64,000 bases of DNA, taken from contig JALMQS010000136.1 of the NCBI GenBank assembly GCA_024734495.1, forward strand, positions 3,167,150-3,231,149. Reading direction: 5' to 3'. This DNA comes from Forficula auricularia. Its lineage: Eukaryota > Arthropoda > Insecta > Dermaptera > Forficulidae. Shown piece by piece: positions 31,070 through 40,419 of the stretch (position 1 is the first letter of the stretch; each line of letters opens with the position of its first letter). The notes under the pieces are model-generated. The model was not told where the DNA came from. It ran no database searches and saw only the letters and a list, made by a program, of their open reading frames with translations. The position numbers were made by a program, and so were the translations under genes.

Positions 31070-32450
31070 GAATACGATTTTTTTTTTTAAGAATCTTTGA
31101 ATATGTGAAATAATCAAGTAGGCTTTGCATTTTTCCAACAAAAGAAAGTTTGTTTTGTTTATTATTAGTAAAAATGACTCGTGGAAAGGTTGTTGATGAA
31201 AAAATTCGCTCAATTATTATCAATTTATTTAAAAAGGGAAAATGAAACGCGGAAATTGGCGATCTAGTTAATTTATCAAAGTTTACTGTCAAAAATATTA
31301 TTCGAGTTTATAAAACAACGGGTACAATAGCTACAAAACTTCAGTATGCGTCGAAATCCAAAATATCAGATGCTGATAGACGGGCATTGAAGAAGATTAT
31401 TAGAAAAAACAGCTGTTGGAACTATGGTGAATTATCTGTTCTTTGGAGCAATGCTGTGGGGCGAAGAGTTTCTAGATCCACGTGACATAGAGAAGCCCTT
31501 AAGTTAGGTTTTAAAACTTACAAGGTAATTTTATTGCAACTAATTCAAAAAAATTTTTTTGTAATTTTTAGTCGAAAGAAAAGCCACTCTTGACATTAAA
31601 ACAAAAGAAAAACCGGCTTAAATGGGCTAAAAGTCACATTAATTGGACGAGTGATGAATGGAATAGTGTCCATTGGAATGAGGAGTCTCGTTTTGAAGTT
31701 TGTGTTGGGGACAATCGAAGCAGAGTTATTCGTCAGAAAAATGAAACTTTCAATTCAGATTGTTTAAAAAATAAAATAAAATTTCCTGCTTCAGTTATGG
31801 TATGGGGTTCAATGTCTGCTAGAGGTGTTGGAAAACTTCACTTCATTGATGGAATTGTAAACACCAATAAATATTTAGAGATTTTAAAAAAATCGTTACT
31901 TCCAACAATGGCAGATGCATTGCAGAATAATAATAATTTTGTGTTCCAACAAGACGGGCGGCCTGCCATACATCAAGAAAATCTTTAAAATGGCTTTCTG
32001 ATCATAATGTTCCACTTTTGGAGTGGGTGGCAAACAGTCCCGACTTGTCAACAATAGAAACTCTTTGGCACACAATGAAAAAGCTATTACGAATACAACC
32101 AGCTAGAAACGTAGTCGAATTAAAACACAAACTTCAAAATATTTGGGATACTTTCACTAAAGATGAGTGTCAAAACTTAATAAGTACGTCCTAAAAGAAT
32201 TTAAGCCGTAATTAAAAATAAAGGCGACGTCCCACACTGGTAAAGGTTTTGGATTTTGTATGTTTTCCTTGTTTTTAACAATTAAAAAATAATTTTAAGT
32301 TAAATGTTACAATAAAATCTTTTAAATTGTTTAAAATGTTGTTCCAAATGATAATAAAAATAAATATTTAAATTAAATTTAACGAGAATTAGCATAATTT
32401 TATTTAAAAGAAAAAATATTGGTGGCCCAATTGAGATGGGACGGGGCTCG
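31070..32450 (+). mobile_element. Decayed Tc1 element, 5' inverted repeat lost
   Basis: Very close to the intact copy at 59593-61200 from ATTTTTTTTTTAAGAATCTT onward. The right end GACGGGGCTCG + TA at 32440-32452 is intact, but the left inverted repeat is missing: family X sequence joins directly at the shared ACGATTTTTTTT, suggesting loss of about 230 bp. Confidence 0.9.
31174..32243 (+). pseudogene. Tc1 transposase, dead copy
   Basis: ATG at 31174 opens MTRGKVVDEKIRSIIINLFK as in the intact copy. In-frame TGA codons occur at 31243-31245 (a Ser codon in the intact copy) and 31483-31485 (a Cys codon). The intron position is conserved (AAG/GTAATTTTATTG). In the second exon there is a 3-base loss near 31750, and one G lost at about 31957 shifts the frame right after the second catalytic Asp (FQQDG). 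The final block reads DLSTIETLW where the intact copy has DLFPIETLW. The lesions explain why it is not coding; the high similarity suggests a young family. Confidence 0.95.
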
Positions 32451-32953
32451 TACATCTCGTAAGAGAAAGATTCGAGCGAATGAATAAGAAATTGATAATA
32501 AAATTCAATTTAATATAGAAATTATCTCAAAACGGGTTTTAAATGAACGTTTTAAGATTGTTTATGTTATATAAAAGATTTTATTTATTATAATTTAGAT
32601 TATTTGCTCATTATAATTAGAGATTTCCGTTATTTTGTCATATATCATATCATCAGAACTTGACCAAATTAATATGGGATTACCCCTAAGGTATACCCTT
32701 TCCAAAAAAAAAGAATCATCGAAATCGGTCCATAAACAAAAAAGTTATGCGTGAACATACATAACAAAAAAGGTCCAATACCAATGAAAATAAAGTAAAA
32801 AAGGAACCAATCGGGTACGAGATTGAACCCAATGCAAAAAAATTATTCAAATCGGTCCACATGGTAAAGATAAATAAATGTTCAAACACACAAAAAAAAA
32901 CAGACATTCCGTTGAATTGATAACCCCTCCTTTTTTTCAAAGTCGGTTAAAAA

Positions 32954-33383
32954 TAGTTTAAAATTGTTTTCATTTTTAGTATCAGCAATAATTTTTTCCC
33001 CCTATTTGATAAAAAAATGTTTTCTCCCTCAGAAAATAAACATTCCTATATCAACCTACAGAGAGATTAGCCTATTTTTTAAAGAATTACCTGAGTTAAA
33101 TATATATGTGTAGTTTTTCAGTTTATAGAAATTACTTAAAAGAGCATAAGAAATTATGTAAAAAAATTTTAAATAAGAAATAAGGCTCCAAGGCTAACAA
33201 AATGCCCCATTGGATATAGAAAAATGTGTTTTCTTGTTTTAGCAAGCTAGTAACATAACAATCGATTCTTTATTAAAACGTGTTGTTTCACAATTAAATA
33301 TATATTTATCAACAAAATATAAACAAATTTTATATCTTTATGTGTTCATTAGTTTGTTGATAAATTAATAATTATATATTTAA
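32954..33383. other. Gene-free A/T-rich region
   Basis: No feature recognised. Confidence 0.4.
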
Positions 33384-34325
33384 CTAGCTGCAAGGCACGC
33401 CCCCTGGAACCCCAACCCACGAACCCCCTCATACGCCCCCATCACCACCCACACCCCACCATGCACCCGCGCCCAACCACCGCCCCCACCCCACCACACC
33501 GCACCCCACCCCAAACCACCCCACTACGCCTCTGGACCCTCACCTGAACCCCCCACCATCCCCAGACCCCCCCCCCCCGACCTCCACCCAGCACCCCCGG
33601 ACTCCCTACCCCTCACCTAAACCCTCCACTCAACCCTGCACCCCCCGGACCCCACCCCGTGCCCTCCACCCCCGCACACAGTTGTTTCATTTCTAGCCTT
33701 CTAGTGAACCACAGATTATGTAAACAAAATTTGGTTAAGTTGGCTCTAAGGGTAAGAATTTTCATTTTTGATCCCCCCATTTTGGGTGGTTTGTTTTTGC
33801 ATTTCCACCCTTCTAGTGACCCACAATTTATGTACCCATACTAAATTTGGTTGAGTTTGGTCAAAGAGCAATAATTTTCATATTTTGACCCACCCCCTTT
33901 TTTGGGTGATTTTTTGGGGGGGGAATTTTAAAAACAAAAGTTGTCAGAAATCACATCCCCTACAACTTTGTTCATAATAAAATTTGCCGTAGAATTAATA
34001 GTTTAGGAGTTATTTGATAATTTTCATTAAGGCCCCCCAAACCTCCTTCTGGGGTCAAAATATCAAAACGTTATATAGCTAAAAACGTAAGTTCGAAGAC
34101 ACCTGATGTAAATATGAAGTTTCATAATAATCCCTTCAGCCATTTTGACGTGAATCGTGAGCAACTTTTCGGAAACGACGGAAACATACAGACATAGAAA
34201 CAGACATACAGACAGGCATTTTTTGAGGGTGTTTTCGTTCGTAACTTTGCTTGAAACGTGTGCAAACAAAATGTGGCGTGATTTGGAGCAATGTACAGAC
34301 AAAACCTTAATTTTATATATATAGA
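33384..34325 (-). mobile_element. Non-autonomous Helitron with C-rich tract
   Basis: On the minus strand it starts A/TCTATATATATAAAATTAAG (the T pairs with 34325) and ends GTGCCTTGCAG-CTAG/T (33384), giving the canonical A/TC...CTAG/T insertion signature. The 5' end matches the Helitron at 23238. Inside are a pyrimidine tract (33405-33675, mostly C with few G or T) and two units of the 115-bp minisatellite (near 33690 and 33810) that is tandem at 61650-62082. The 3' hairpin is weak. Confidence 0.7.
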
Positions 34326-34640
34326 TTGTGAAAAAATCTGGTTTTAACAGAAGTTTTAATAAAAATTTCGACCACAAAAAATGTTTGATCAATTCATAAA
34401 ACGTTTCTTTGTTGATGGAATTGTTTCAATTTAATATACATAGTGATTTTAAGTTCATTGCAATAGGGCGTCTAACAAGTAGGTACCTAATAACAAGATA
34501 AAAGAATTTCAACGGACTGAGCCGTGCGAGATTGTTTGATTTTTTATCGATTGTAAATATTAATGATGAAATCAATGAAGCACCGAGTGAGTGAATCTGT
34601 GCAAGTTTTGAATTTGAATCGAGACACCGTTTGTCCCTTT
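34326..34640. other. Gene-free spacer
   Basis: No recognised feature. Confidence 0.4.
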
Positions 34641-34644
34641 GTCC

Positions 34645-34850
34645 CGTTGATCATCACTAGGCCAATACTAGATTTCAGGGGGGAACATGAAGAAGGAGCT
34701 CCCGCCAAAGAAAGATGGCGACCACATGGGCTCTGGGGGCTCAAGATGGCGGGGAGGGCGGGGCGCAGCCAATGGCGCGAGGGCTAGGCCACGCCCACTA
34801 GCCAAGGGCCAGCCCACAGGCACATCTATTTGTAGATCTACGGGGTGGTA
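34645..34850. promoter_or_regulatory. GC-rich island with promoter-like motifs
   Basis: About 200 bp of roughly 60% G+C in DNA that is otherwise near 30%. It contains AAGATGGCGACC and CAAGATGGCGGGG (YY1-like), GGGCGGGGC (Sp1/KLF-like GC box), GCCAATGG (CCAAT box) and CCACGCCCAC. Together these look like a CpG-type housekeeping promoter, but they may equally be part of the hAT relic to the right. No transcript start or coding exon can be assigned. Confidence 0.3.
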
Positions 34851-35067
34851 CCCAATGAGAATTTAACAAGCAACCCTTAGAAACATGGTACCGATTTTTG
34901 GAACCCTTAATAATTTATTTTAAATAATAAACGAAATGTACCTATGTCCTATAATGCTTTTGGAAAAATCAAACATCTGAAACTACAAACAAAATCCAAT
35001 TATTAAAAAATAAAAACAATTATAAGGAAAATTACAGCAAAATGATCATTTTTTTAATAAGTTTCCT

Positions 35068-35267
35068 TTAATCCTGTATATTTTTCTCATGATGTGGCTT
35101 AATCGTCGATAATTTAATTCTCATGCCAGAACTTGCATCTAATCTGCTTCTATGTTTAGTTTTGGTTGTTGTGTAAAGAGAAACCCCACTTTCACAAAAT
35201 ATGTGTTTCAAGATGGTAACAAACATTGAACTGCCTTCTTTGGTGAAATAGGATATTCCATTTAAAT
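35068..35267 (-). pseudogene. hAT transposase C-terminal fragment
   Basis: The minus strand reads FTKEGSSMFVTILKHIFCES, then TTTKTKHRSRLDASSGMRIK, LSTIKPHHEKNIQD and a stop. The (T/K)K(Y/H)RxRLDAxxxMRIxLSxIxP pattern is characteristic of the end of hAT transposases related to SCAND3/ZBED-type proteins. Only about 65 residues remain; catalytic DDE positions and BED finger are gone. Open to the P1 insertion side, so it may once have continued upstream. Noncoding today. Confidence 0.65.
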
Positions 35268-35454
35268 ACCTATGTCGTGGTCACAACAAAAGTTATTACT
35301 CTAATTTCATTAAATTTGTCTTTTATTTTAATAGTTTTTAAAGAATTTGGTGTTGGTACTTGGTGAAACATTTTTTAAATTATTGGATAAAAAATACTTG
35401 GTAGGTTTCACATTAAGATATAAAAAATAAAACGAATTTATTTTTGGAGAATCT

Positions 35455-35510
35455 ATAATCTCGATATACCTATATATTTCGGGTGACTAACCCATCTTCA
35501 GGAGAAACAG
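35455..35510 (-). ncRNA. Hammerhead ribozyme, P1 left arm
   Basis: Minus strand: CUGAAGA (35501-35495), extra U, helix II GGGU/ACCC, GAAA (35480-35477), a 5-bp helix III (AUAUA/UAUAU) with UAGG loop, and C at 35463 as cleavage residue. Helix I pairs UCUC just 5' of the core with GAGA just 3' of the cut. All invariant core bases are present. This is the best-paired motif in the window. Confidence 0.75.
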
Positions 35511-35857
35511 AAAGTAACTGACCTGGATAAGTCGAATTTGAATACAAGTCAATGGTAAAATTTATTTTTAAGATAAGAAAAGGGTAAATATTTAAAATTA
35601 GTGGAGGGAGAAAGGTAGGAAGTCTATTTTGTTTAATTTTGAATGGCCTTCTGAGAAATGAGGATTTCGAATTTGAATACAAGTCAATGGTATTCAAATT
35701 CGAAATCCTCATTTCTCAGAAGGCCATTCAAAATTAAACAAAATAGACTTCCTACCTTTCTCCCTCCACTAATTTTAAATATTTACCCTTTCTTATCTTA
35801 AAAATAAATTTTACCATTGACTTGTATTCAATTTCGACTTATCCAGGTCAGTTACTT

Positions 35858-35912
35858 TGTGTTTCTCCTGAAGATGGGTTAGTCACCCGAAATATATATA
35901 TCAAGATTAAAG
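35858..35912 (+). ncRNA. Hammerhead ribozyme, P1 right arm
   Basis: CUGAAGA at 35868-35874, extra U, helix II GGGU/ACCC, GAAA at 35889-35892, helix III of alternating AU pairs, C35902 as cleavage residue. Helix I is weaker than in the left arm because the base after the cut is A instead of G. Confidence 0.7.
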
Positions 35913-36268
35913 ATTCTCCAAAAATAAATTCGTTTTATTTTTTATATCTTAATGTGAAACCTACCAAGTATTTTTTATCCAATAATTTTATTTTAATGTC
36001 TGATGTCAATTATTTCATACTCCGAATGTGAAAGCTAATCTGGTTTTGTGATAACTCTAAGGCCAATAATTATTGTCATTTCTTATTTCTGGAAAATAGT
36101 GATTGAATGTCCTAAAAATGTGGATTAAATGACAAATAACATCACTAAGAAGATCTTCAAGTTGACAATTCGACTCAAGTAATTCGCCCGATTAAGTTCA
36201 TTTTAATTTAAGCTTTAGACTTTAAATTATCAGGTGGAAATATTTCTTCGTATATAATTAGTGAATTT

Positions 36269-36490
36269 GGGGAGTCGGGTAGCTCAGTCAGCTAACGCAC
36301 TGGCCTCGCTTCGGCATCGATCAATTATGACGATGTTGGAGTGGAGGTCCGGGGTTCGATCCTGGCTGGCAAATAAAAATTTCTACCGGCTGAAAACTCG
36401 GCTCCCTCACTAACCCTACTAACACTCTACTTATGTGCTGTCTAAATGGGCTTTGTTCCCGGTGACATTAAATAAATAAAAAAAAAAAAA
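36269..36490 (+). mobile_element. tRNA-derived SINE (S1), 11-bp target duplication
   Basis: TTAGTGAATTT is duplicated at 36258-36268 and 36491-36501. The head is tRNA-like: GGGGAGTCGGG, box A TAGCTCAGTCAGC (36280-36292), box B GGTTCGATCC (36353-36362). A body follows (CTACCGGCTGAAAACTCGGC, AAATGGGCTTTGTTCCCGGT) and an (ATAA)/A tail. Transcribed by Pol III if active and moved by a partner LINE. Perfect duplication and a long A-tail indicate youth. Confidence 0.95.
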
Positions 36491-36557
36491 TTAGTGAATT
36501 TCACACGAAACCCCAAAATTTTTTGGCGGTACCCCAGTTGGGAAGCGTTGATCACTG

Positions 36558-37115
36558 ATCTGTCGGTTCCAATCAACAAGATCAACAGCCTTCGATTGCA
36601 AGTTGAACACGGTGGAGGAGGCTCCAGCTCCAGCTCTAGACACGTGGATCGACGCCTAACTACACGATTCGAAATTCGATATCGACGTTTTCAACACGTG
36701 GGGTTTTATCAAAATTTTCGGGCAATTAAAATTTAAAAATGATTAGATAAATATGGACATGCAGGGGCGCCCGTAGAAAAATTTTCAGGGGGAGGGGGGG
36801 GTGGCAAAGCTTGGAGACAAATAACTAAATTATTAAATTTTTATTTGAATTAAAAAAATCTTTTTTTGTGGGTTTTTTTACAAGCAGAATACACTAATAC
36901 AGTAGTGCTTGAATACAAAAACACATACGGTACATTAAATATAGTTTAGTGAGGATGGGCTGGAAGTCAGGGTAGTTACATAATTTTTTTATTCGATCCA
37001 GGAGAGGGGCAGGTGGCAGGTGCACCCTCTTGCCCCCTGAGGAAGCTCATGTGGATAGGCTTAATTAGAAATTATTGACGTCAATACATGATGCCTAACT
37101 TCTAATAATAATAAA
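36558..37115. other. Unique-looking segment, then a G-rich repeat end
   Basis: 36558-36740 is moderately GC-rich without coding motifs I recognise. From about 36763 GCAGGGGCGCCCGTAGAAAA with a G-run looks like the end of a DNA transposon, but no partner end was found. Confidence 0.35.
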
Positions 37116-37117
37116 TA

Positions 37118-37790
37118 GTACCTACCTGGAACACCGAGCGATGCTCGGTAATTTTTTATTTCAGTTAAAACCAATATATTAATATTATTTTTAATTTTAA
37201 ATTCAAGTAAAAAGGTCGATTTTTAATCTCAGCAAAAATAAAATAAAACTGAATTTATATTTTTACAAACGTTTACACCCGCTATGGCCATCATCAAGAC
37301 GTACAAAGTTTTGAATGTAATTGCAATTAAAAATAATATTAATATACACGGAGGTTCTTTCGTTGGTCCTTTTAAATTCTGAAGAAGGAGGCGCACGTTC
37401 CTTCGAATTGTCGGATTTTTTTAAGAGAATGAAATTAATATCCTAACAAATTATTTTATTGAAAAATACCTTTAATTAATTAAATTGGCAAATTCTAATA
37501 TATAATAATATTTTTAATGATCTATTTGTGGAATTTAAAATAATAAAAACAATTAATTTTATTAAAAGAAAATTGAAAAAAATGTAATTATAAATTTTTA
37601 TTCAAACAACCATCTGTGAATAATTATTTTAATTAACAAAAAACCCATAAAAAATAACTTAGCCGAAGATGAGACCGTGACAGATCGAATTGTCAACACA
37701 AAAACCCCTAACCCGTGAATTTTATCCAAAATCGTTAGAGCCGTTTTCGAGAGAGAAAAAAAAGGTATTATTAATGAATTATAAGTGTCT
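37118..37790 (+). repeat. Repeat with CCGAGC-GAT-GCTCGG terminal hairpin (Helentron-like?)
   Basis: Starts ACCTGGAACACCGAGCGATG + CTCGG. The 3' part (ATCTGTGAATAATTATTTTA, AAAATCGTTAGAGCCGTTTT) matches 63180-63420 of the copy beginning at 62668. A further hairpin start, mutated, is at 37786-37815. A Penelope-type fragment is embedded at 37240-37320. Confidence 0.45.
37255..37312 (-). ncRNA. Degraded hammerhead-like motif (P6)
   Basis: On the minus strand: UUGAUGAUGGCCAUAGCGGG then UGUAAACGUUUGU, against a core CUGAUGA...GAAAC-n-GU. C3 and the GAAA box are mutated. Included because its flanks (TTACAAACG and A/T-rich tail) resemble Penelope terminal repeats. Confidence 0.35.
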
Positions 37791-38102
37791 GGAGCAGCGA
37801 GCAATGCTTGGTAACTTTTTGCCTCTAAATAGCTTAAGTTTCAAATTTCAAGGCTCTGTGACTTACCGAAGAGGATATATGAATGATTAAAATATTTATT
37901 TTACGACATGACTAATTTACACCCCTTTCCTTTATTTCAATCGGATTAAAATCTCTACACGCCTAATATCTCATGACACTTGATAAGTACACCAATTTTA
38001 AGCAAAATCGTTAGTACCGTTTTTGAGAAAATAAAAAAAAATATCTTTCATGTAAATGTCAACTTACGGTGTTCCGATTTCAAGCCAAAGCTTGCTGTAC
38101 CC
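37791..38102 (+). repeat. Repeat family W, part 1
   Basis: Matches, inverted, 49010-49300: AAATCGTTAG(T)ACCGTTTTTGAG, CATGTAAATGTC and AAGCTTG(C/T)TGTAC(C/T)CCTTCTAG. Interrupted at 38103 by a LINE fragment. Confidence 0.65.
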
Positions 38103-38545
38103 CTTCTAGTTGCCCGGATCGGGTGGATGATGTGGATCACATACTATTTGAATGTCCCATTTACTCCGCAATCCAATATCCCGAATTATATGACCCCGAA
38201 TTTATAAACGATCTTTCGAAACTAATTAAAAAGGAAAATCTTTTCAAAAAACTTCAAAATTTCACCAAAGCAGCATTTCAAATTAGGAAACAACACATTC
38301 ACGACACATCAAGCCACCAGTCCTGGCTGGACCAGCTGATAGAAAATATTATAATAACAATGTAGGTAAATGCGAAGATGCGCGGACATTAAAATCCGCA
38401 CATCTACGAATAAGAAATACCAACACAAACCACTCAACAATTGTACTTGAGATTTAATGGATAAGTTCTACTATGTGTTATTATTTATTTTAATATATAA
38501 ACTGTATATCTCAATATACGTTAAATGTGAACTGTAAATGCATAC
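38103..38545 (+). mobile_element. LINE 3' fragment inserted in family W
   Basis: The inverted W copy at 48.6-49.1 kb runs straight from CTCCTTCTA to CCTCCGCGAATAC; here about 443 bp separates these blocks. That block starts with LINE coding sequence and ends in noncoding 3' sequence. No clear poly(A) or target duplication, so a deletion in the other copy cannot be ruled out. Confidence 0.55.
38105..38365 (+). pseudogene. LINE polyprotein C-terminal fragment
   Basis: CPDRVDDVDHILFECPIYSA near the start is the C-x-H-x-C type knuckle with the (D/E)HxLFxCPxY signature found at the C-terminus of Jockey, I and R1 type LINE proteins. The rest (NDLSKLIKKENLFKKLQNFT, AFQIRKQHIHD) is helical and ends in a natural stop at 38363-38365. 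RT and endonuclease are absent (5' truncation). Confidence 0.65.
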
Positions 38546-38796
38546 CTCCGCGAATACATATATCGTGCAGAAACGCATAAATATTCATTGTGAACTAAAA
38601 ATAAGCATAACCTTTATACTTGAACTGTAAATGCGTAGCTCCACGAACCCACAGTTCGTGCAGCTGCGCATACTATTTATAGCGAACTAGAACCTAAGAA
38701 ATGTAAATGTGAGGCATAACTCTGTGCTGCGCATACCTAGAAAAACCCCTGGTTACTAAAACCAGACCACTCACAAAGCAAACTGTAGATGGGTAT

Positions 38797-39068
38797 TGAA
38801 GGAGACAATAAAAGAGTGTGTCTTCTGCTGGAATTATAAATTTTATTTATAACGAGACTATAGTTTCAAGGGCTGAAATACATCATACATTAATTCCTAT
38901 GAATCAATTGTAATAGACTGATGAAGAGAGTAAGGCCCTCGAAACTATAGTCTCCTTATAAATAAAATTTATAATTGCAGCAGAAGACACACTCTTTTAT
39001 TGTCTCTTTCAATATATAAAAATTATGCTACCCTAGGCACAAAAACTTTCAATTTAATGTAAAAAAGT
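38797..39068. mobile_element. P2 head-to-head dimer (272 bp); empty site present in the window
   Basis: The second W copy (near 48770) lacks this block and reads straight through GGGTATATTTAATATT, which defines the insertion; GTAT is repeated at both edges (38793-38796, 39069-39072). Arms carry TTGAAGGAGACAATAAAAGA and GTGTGTCTTCTGCTGGAATT. The right arm has an intact-looking hammerhead core; the left arm's is decayed. Ends with GCACAAAAACTTTCAATTTA. Confidence 0.85.
38905..38965 (+). ncRNA. Hammerhead ribozyme, P2 family
   Basis: CUGAUGA at 38918-38924, extra A, helix II GAG(A)G/(C)CUC, GAAA at 38941-38944, 2-bp helix III AC/GU around a UAUA loop, C38952 as cleavage residue. Helix I can pair UUGUAAU-GA (5') with UC-UUAUAA (3') with one bulge. 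One mismatch in helix II and one in helix I are specific to this copy; the 55.6-kb copy has a perfect GAGGG/CCCUC helix II. Confidence 0.65.
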
Positions 39069-39294
39069 GTATATTTAATATTTTCTTAGATAGCTAGAAC
39101 CAAATTGAACTAATCCACCTCCACGCGGTGTACACGGACAATGCCTATGGGGATTAATTAATCGTCAAAAGTAGCTAAGTGATTCATAATAACCCTCCAA
39201 TGTTAGTTAAATTCAATTCAGGGACAGGGCGTAGTGATGAGCCCTTGGGCTTCTTAAGCTATCACATAGAAAGAAAAATAGAGTGAGTTAGTAA

Positions 39295-40410
39295 GGGCCG
39301 GTTTCATAAAACTAAGGTGACCCTATGCTAGGGAAGACCCTGGGGTTAGCTCTCGAAATATGTTTCATAAAAAAAACATAGAGTGATCGCAGACTTAACC
39401 CTTCTACTTTAACTCTCCGAACTTGATGGGTTAAGCTTTATCCTGGGGCTAATTCTGTGTTTATTCATTGACATTAGAAAAACGTTTTATAGGTTAGAGT
39501 TTCAAATCAAAAGAATTCAAATCAAATCCTTATATTATTTATTTTTATAATATTATTATTATTATTATTTTTATATAATTTTAAATATAGCCAAATATAC
39601 CTATATAAATGTATATAGAGTTTTAATTTATGTTAACACGGAATTAGAATAAAACAAAAGAATTCATTATATAGCTATTTTTTTAAAATTAAATATCTAA
39701 TAAATTAAATTAAAAAAAATTTCAAACTAAAGTCGAAGAAAGCAGATATTTCTAATAAAATAGTTAAATTTTTATATTTATTTCGTAGAATTAAAATATT
39801 TATTTCGAAAAAAGACTGGAGTCAGCATTAAATTCTGATGCCAAATCATCACATATTTTTTTTCTTTAAATTAGCATCAGAATCTGAAGATTCCAAATTC
39901 CAACACTACTTTATATTTATTAACGAGAAAAACAAGACGTTTCTCCTCTTCTATTGTGAAATTGGGAGTTCTTTTGCTCTTAATTGAAGATTGGTCCATA
40001 TTCTATCTAAAATTTAATATTCAATTATTCAAAACATTTCAAATTTTTAAAGTTACATGATTTGTCTCAGTTTTGTTGTATCTATATATTTACTTTTTTA
40101 TCACTTTATTTTTATATGATTAAATAGAAAAAAAAATTTGATTGTTTTTAAATAATAAAAGAATACAAGACATCCATTTATTTAAAGAATACAAAACAAA
40201 AAAAATCTAAACGTAATTGTTTTTTTTTCTAAAAGTAACTAAAATGTAGGGAATTTCGCCGTTGCCAACCTATTTTCGTACCCTTGACTCAGGGTGAGCT
40301 AACTCGACCCTATTTTGTTTTATGAAATTCATATTGTTTGAAACTCCAAGGTAACTCTCAACCTAGAGTTGAGTTAGCCGAGGATTATTTTTTTTTTATG
40401 AAACTGGACC
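39295..40410. mobile_element. PIF/Harbinger-type non-autonomous element, 1.1 kb, TAA target duplication
   Basis: Ends GGGCCGGTTTCATAAAAC and, inverted, GGTCCAGTTTCATAAAAA. TAA lies at 39292-39294 and 40411-40413. Sub-ends repeat words such as CTCAGGGTGAGCTAACTCGA and GTTGAGTTAGCCGAGG. GGGCCGGTT ends and a 3-bp TWA duplication are typical of Harbinger/ISL2EU. Interior A/T-rich without transposase. Confidence 0.85.
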
Positions 40411-40419
40411 TAAGTGTAC

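Larger units (their letters stand above)
30189..32953. mobile_element. Family X large fold-back, interrupted by a Tc1 element
   Basis: Outer arms about 370 bp: 30191 on (TTAACCGACTTCAAAAAAAA, TTGCATTGGGTTCAGT, GACAAAATAACGGAAATCTC) and its inverse ending at 32950 (AAAGTCGGTTAAAAA). An inner block holds GAATCGTACTCGACGGATCT and TTTGACACCGACTTCAAAAA. A Tc1 copy (31070-32450) splits the segment that reads GACTTATGATAAT...CATCTCGTAAGAGAAAGATT. Confidence 0.75.
35333..35985. mobile_element. 653-bp P1 head-to-head dimer with two hammerhead motifs, 12-bp target duplication
   Basis: TTTTATTTTAAT is duplicated exactly at 35321-35332 and 35986-35997. Left end AGTTTTTAAAGAATTTGGTG carries the P1 terminal hairpin blocks (TACTTGGTGAAACA and TACTTGGTAGGTTTCACATT). 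Arms of about 285 bp are near-identical inverted copies meeting near 35690 (TTGAATAC...TATTCAAA). Each arm has a hammerhead, transcribed outward: 35455-35510 (-) and 35858-35912 (+). The right end is CCAAGTATTTTTTATCCAAT + AA. The exact duplication and few arm differences indicate a recent insertion. Confidence 0.9.
34900..36557 (-). mobile_element. hAT relic (Buster/ZBED-like) invaded by a P1 palindrome and a SINE
   Basis: On the minus strand the 5' end at 36557 reads CAGTGATCAACGCTTCCCAA then CTGGGGTACC, a typical hAT terminus. A transposase C-terminal remnant lies at 35068-35267 on the same strand. A P1 palindrome (35333-35985) and SINE (36269-36490) are inserted between. The 3' terminus was not identified. 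Confidence 0.5.
38546..39235 (+). repeat. Repeat family W, part 2, with P2 insertion
   Basis: Inverted match to 48590-49010: CGCGAATACATATATCGTGC, CGCATACTATTTATAGCGAA, CTCTGTGCTGCGCATACCTA and CCTGGTTACTAAAACCAGAC, continuing after the P2 insert with TATATTTAATATTTTCTTAG, CACCTCCACG and TTAATTAATCGTCAAAAGTA. Confidence 0.8.

Noticed and set aside
36269..36365. Possible genuine tRNA gene
   Set aside because: Box A and B are good but the acceptor stem does not pair and the sequence continues into a SINE body with A-tail and target duplication.
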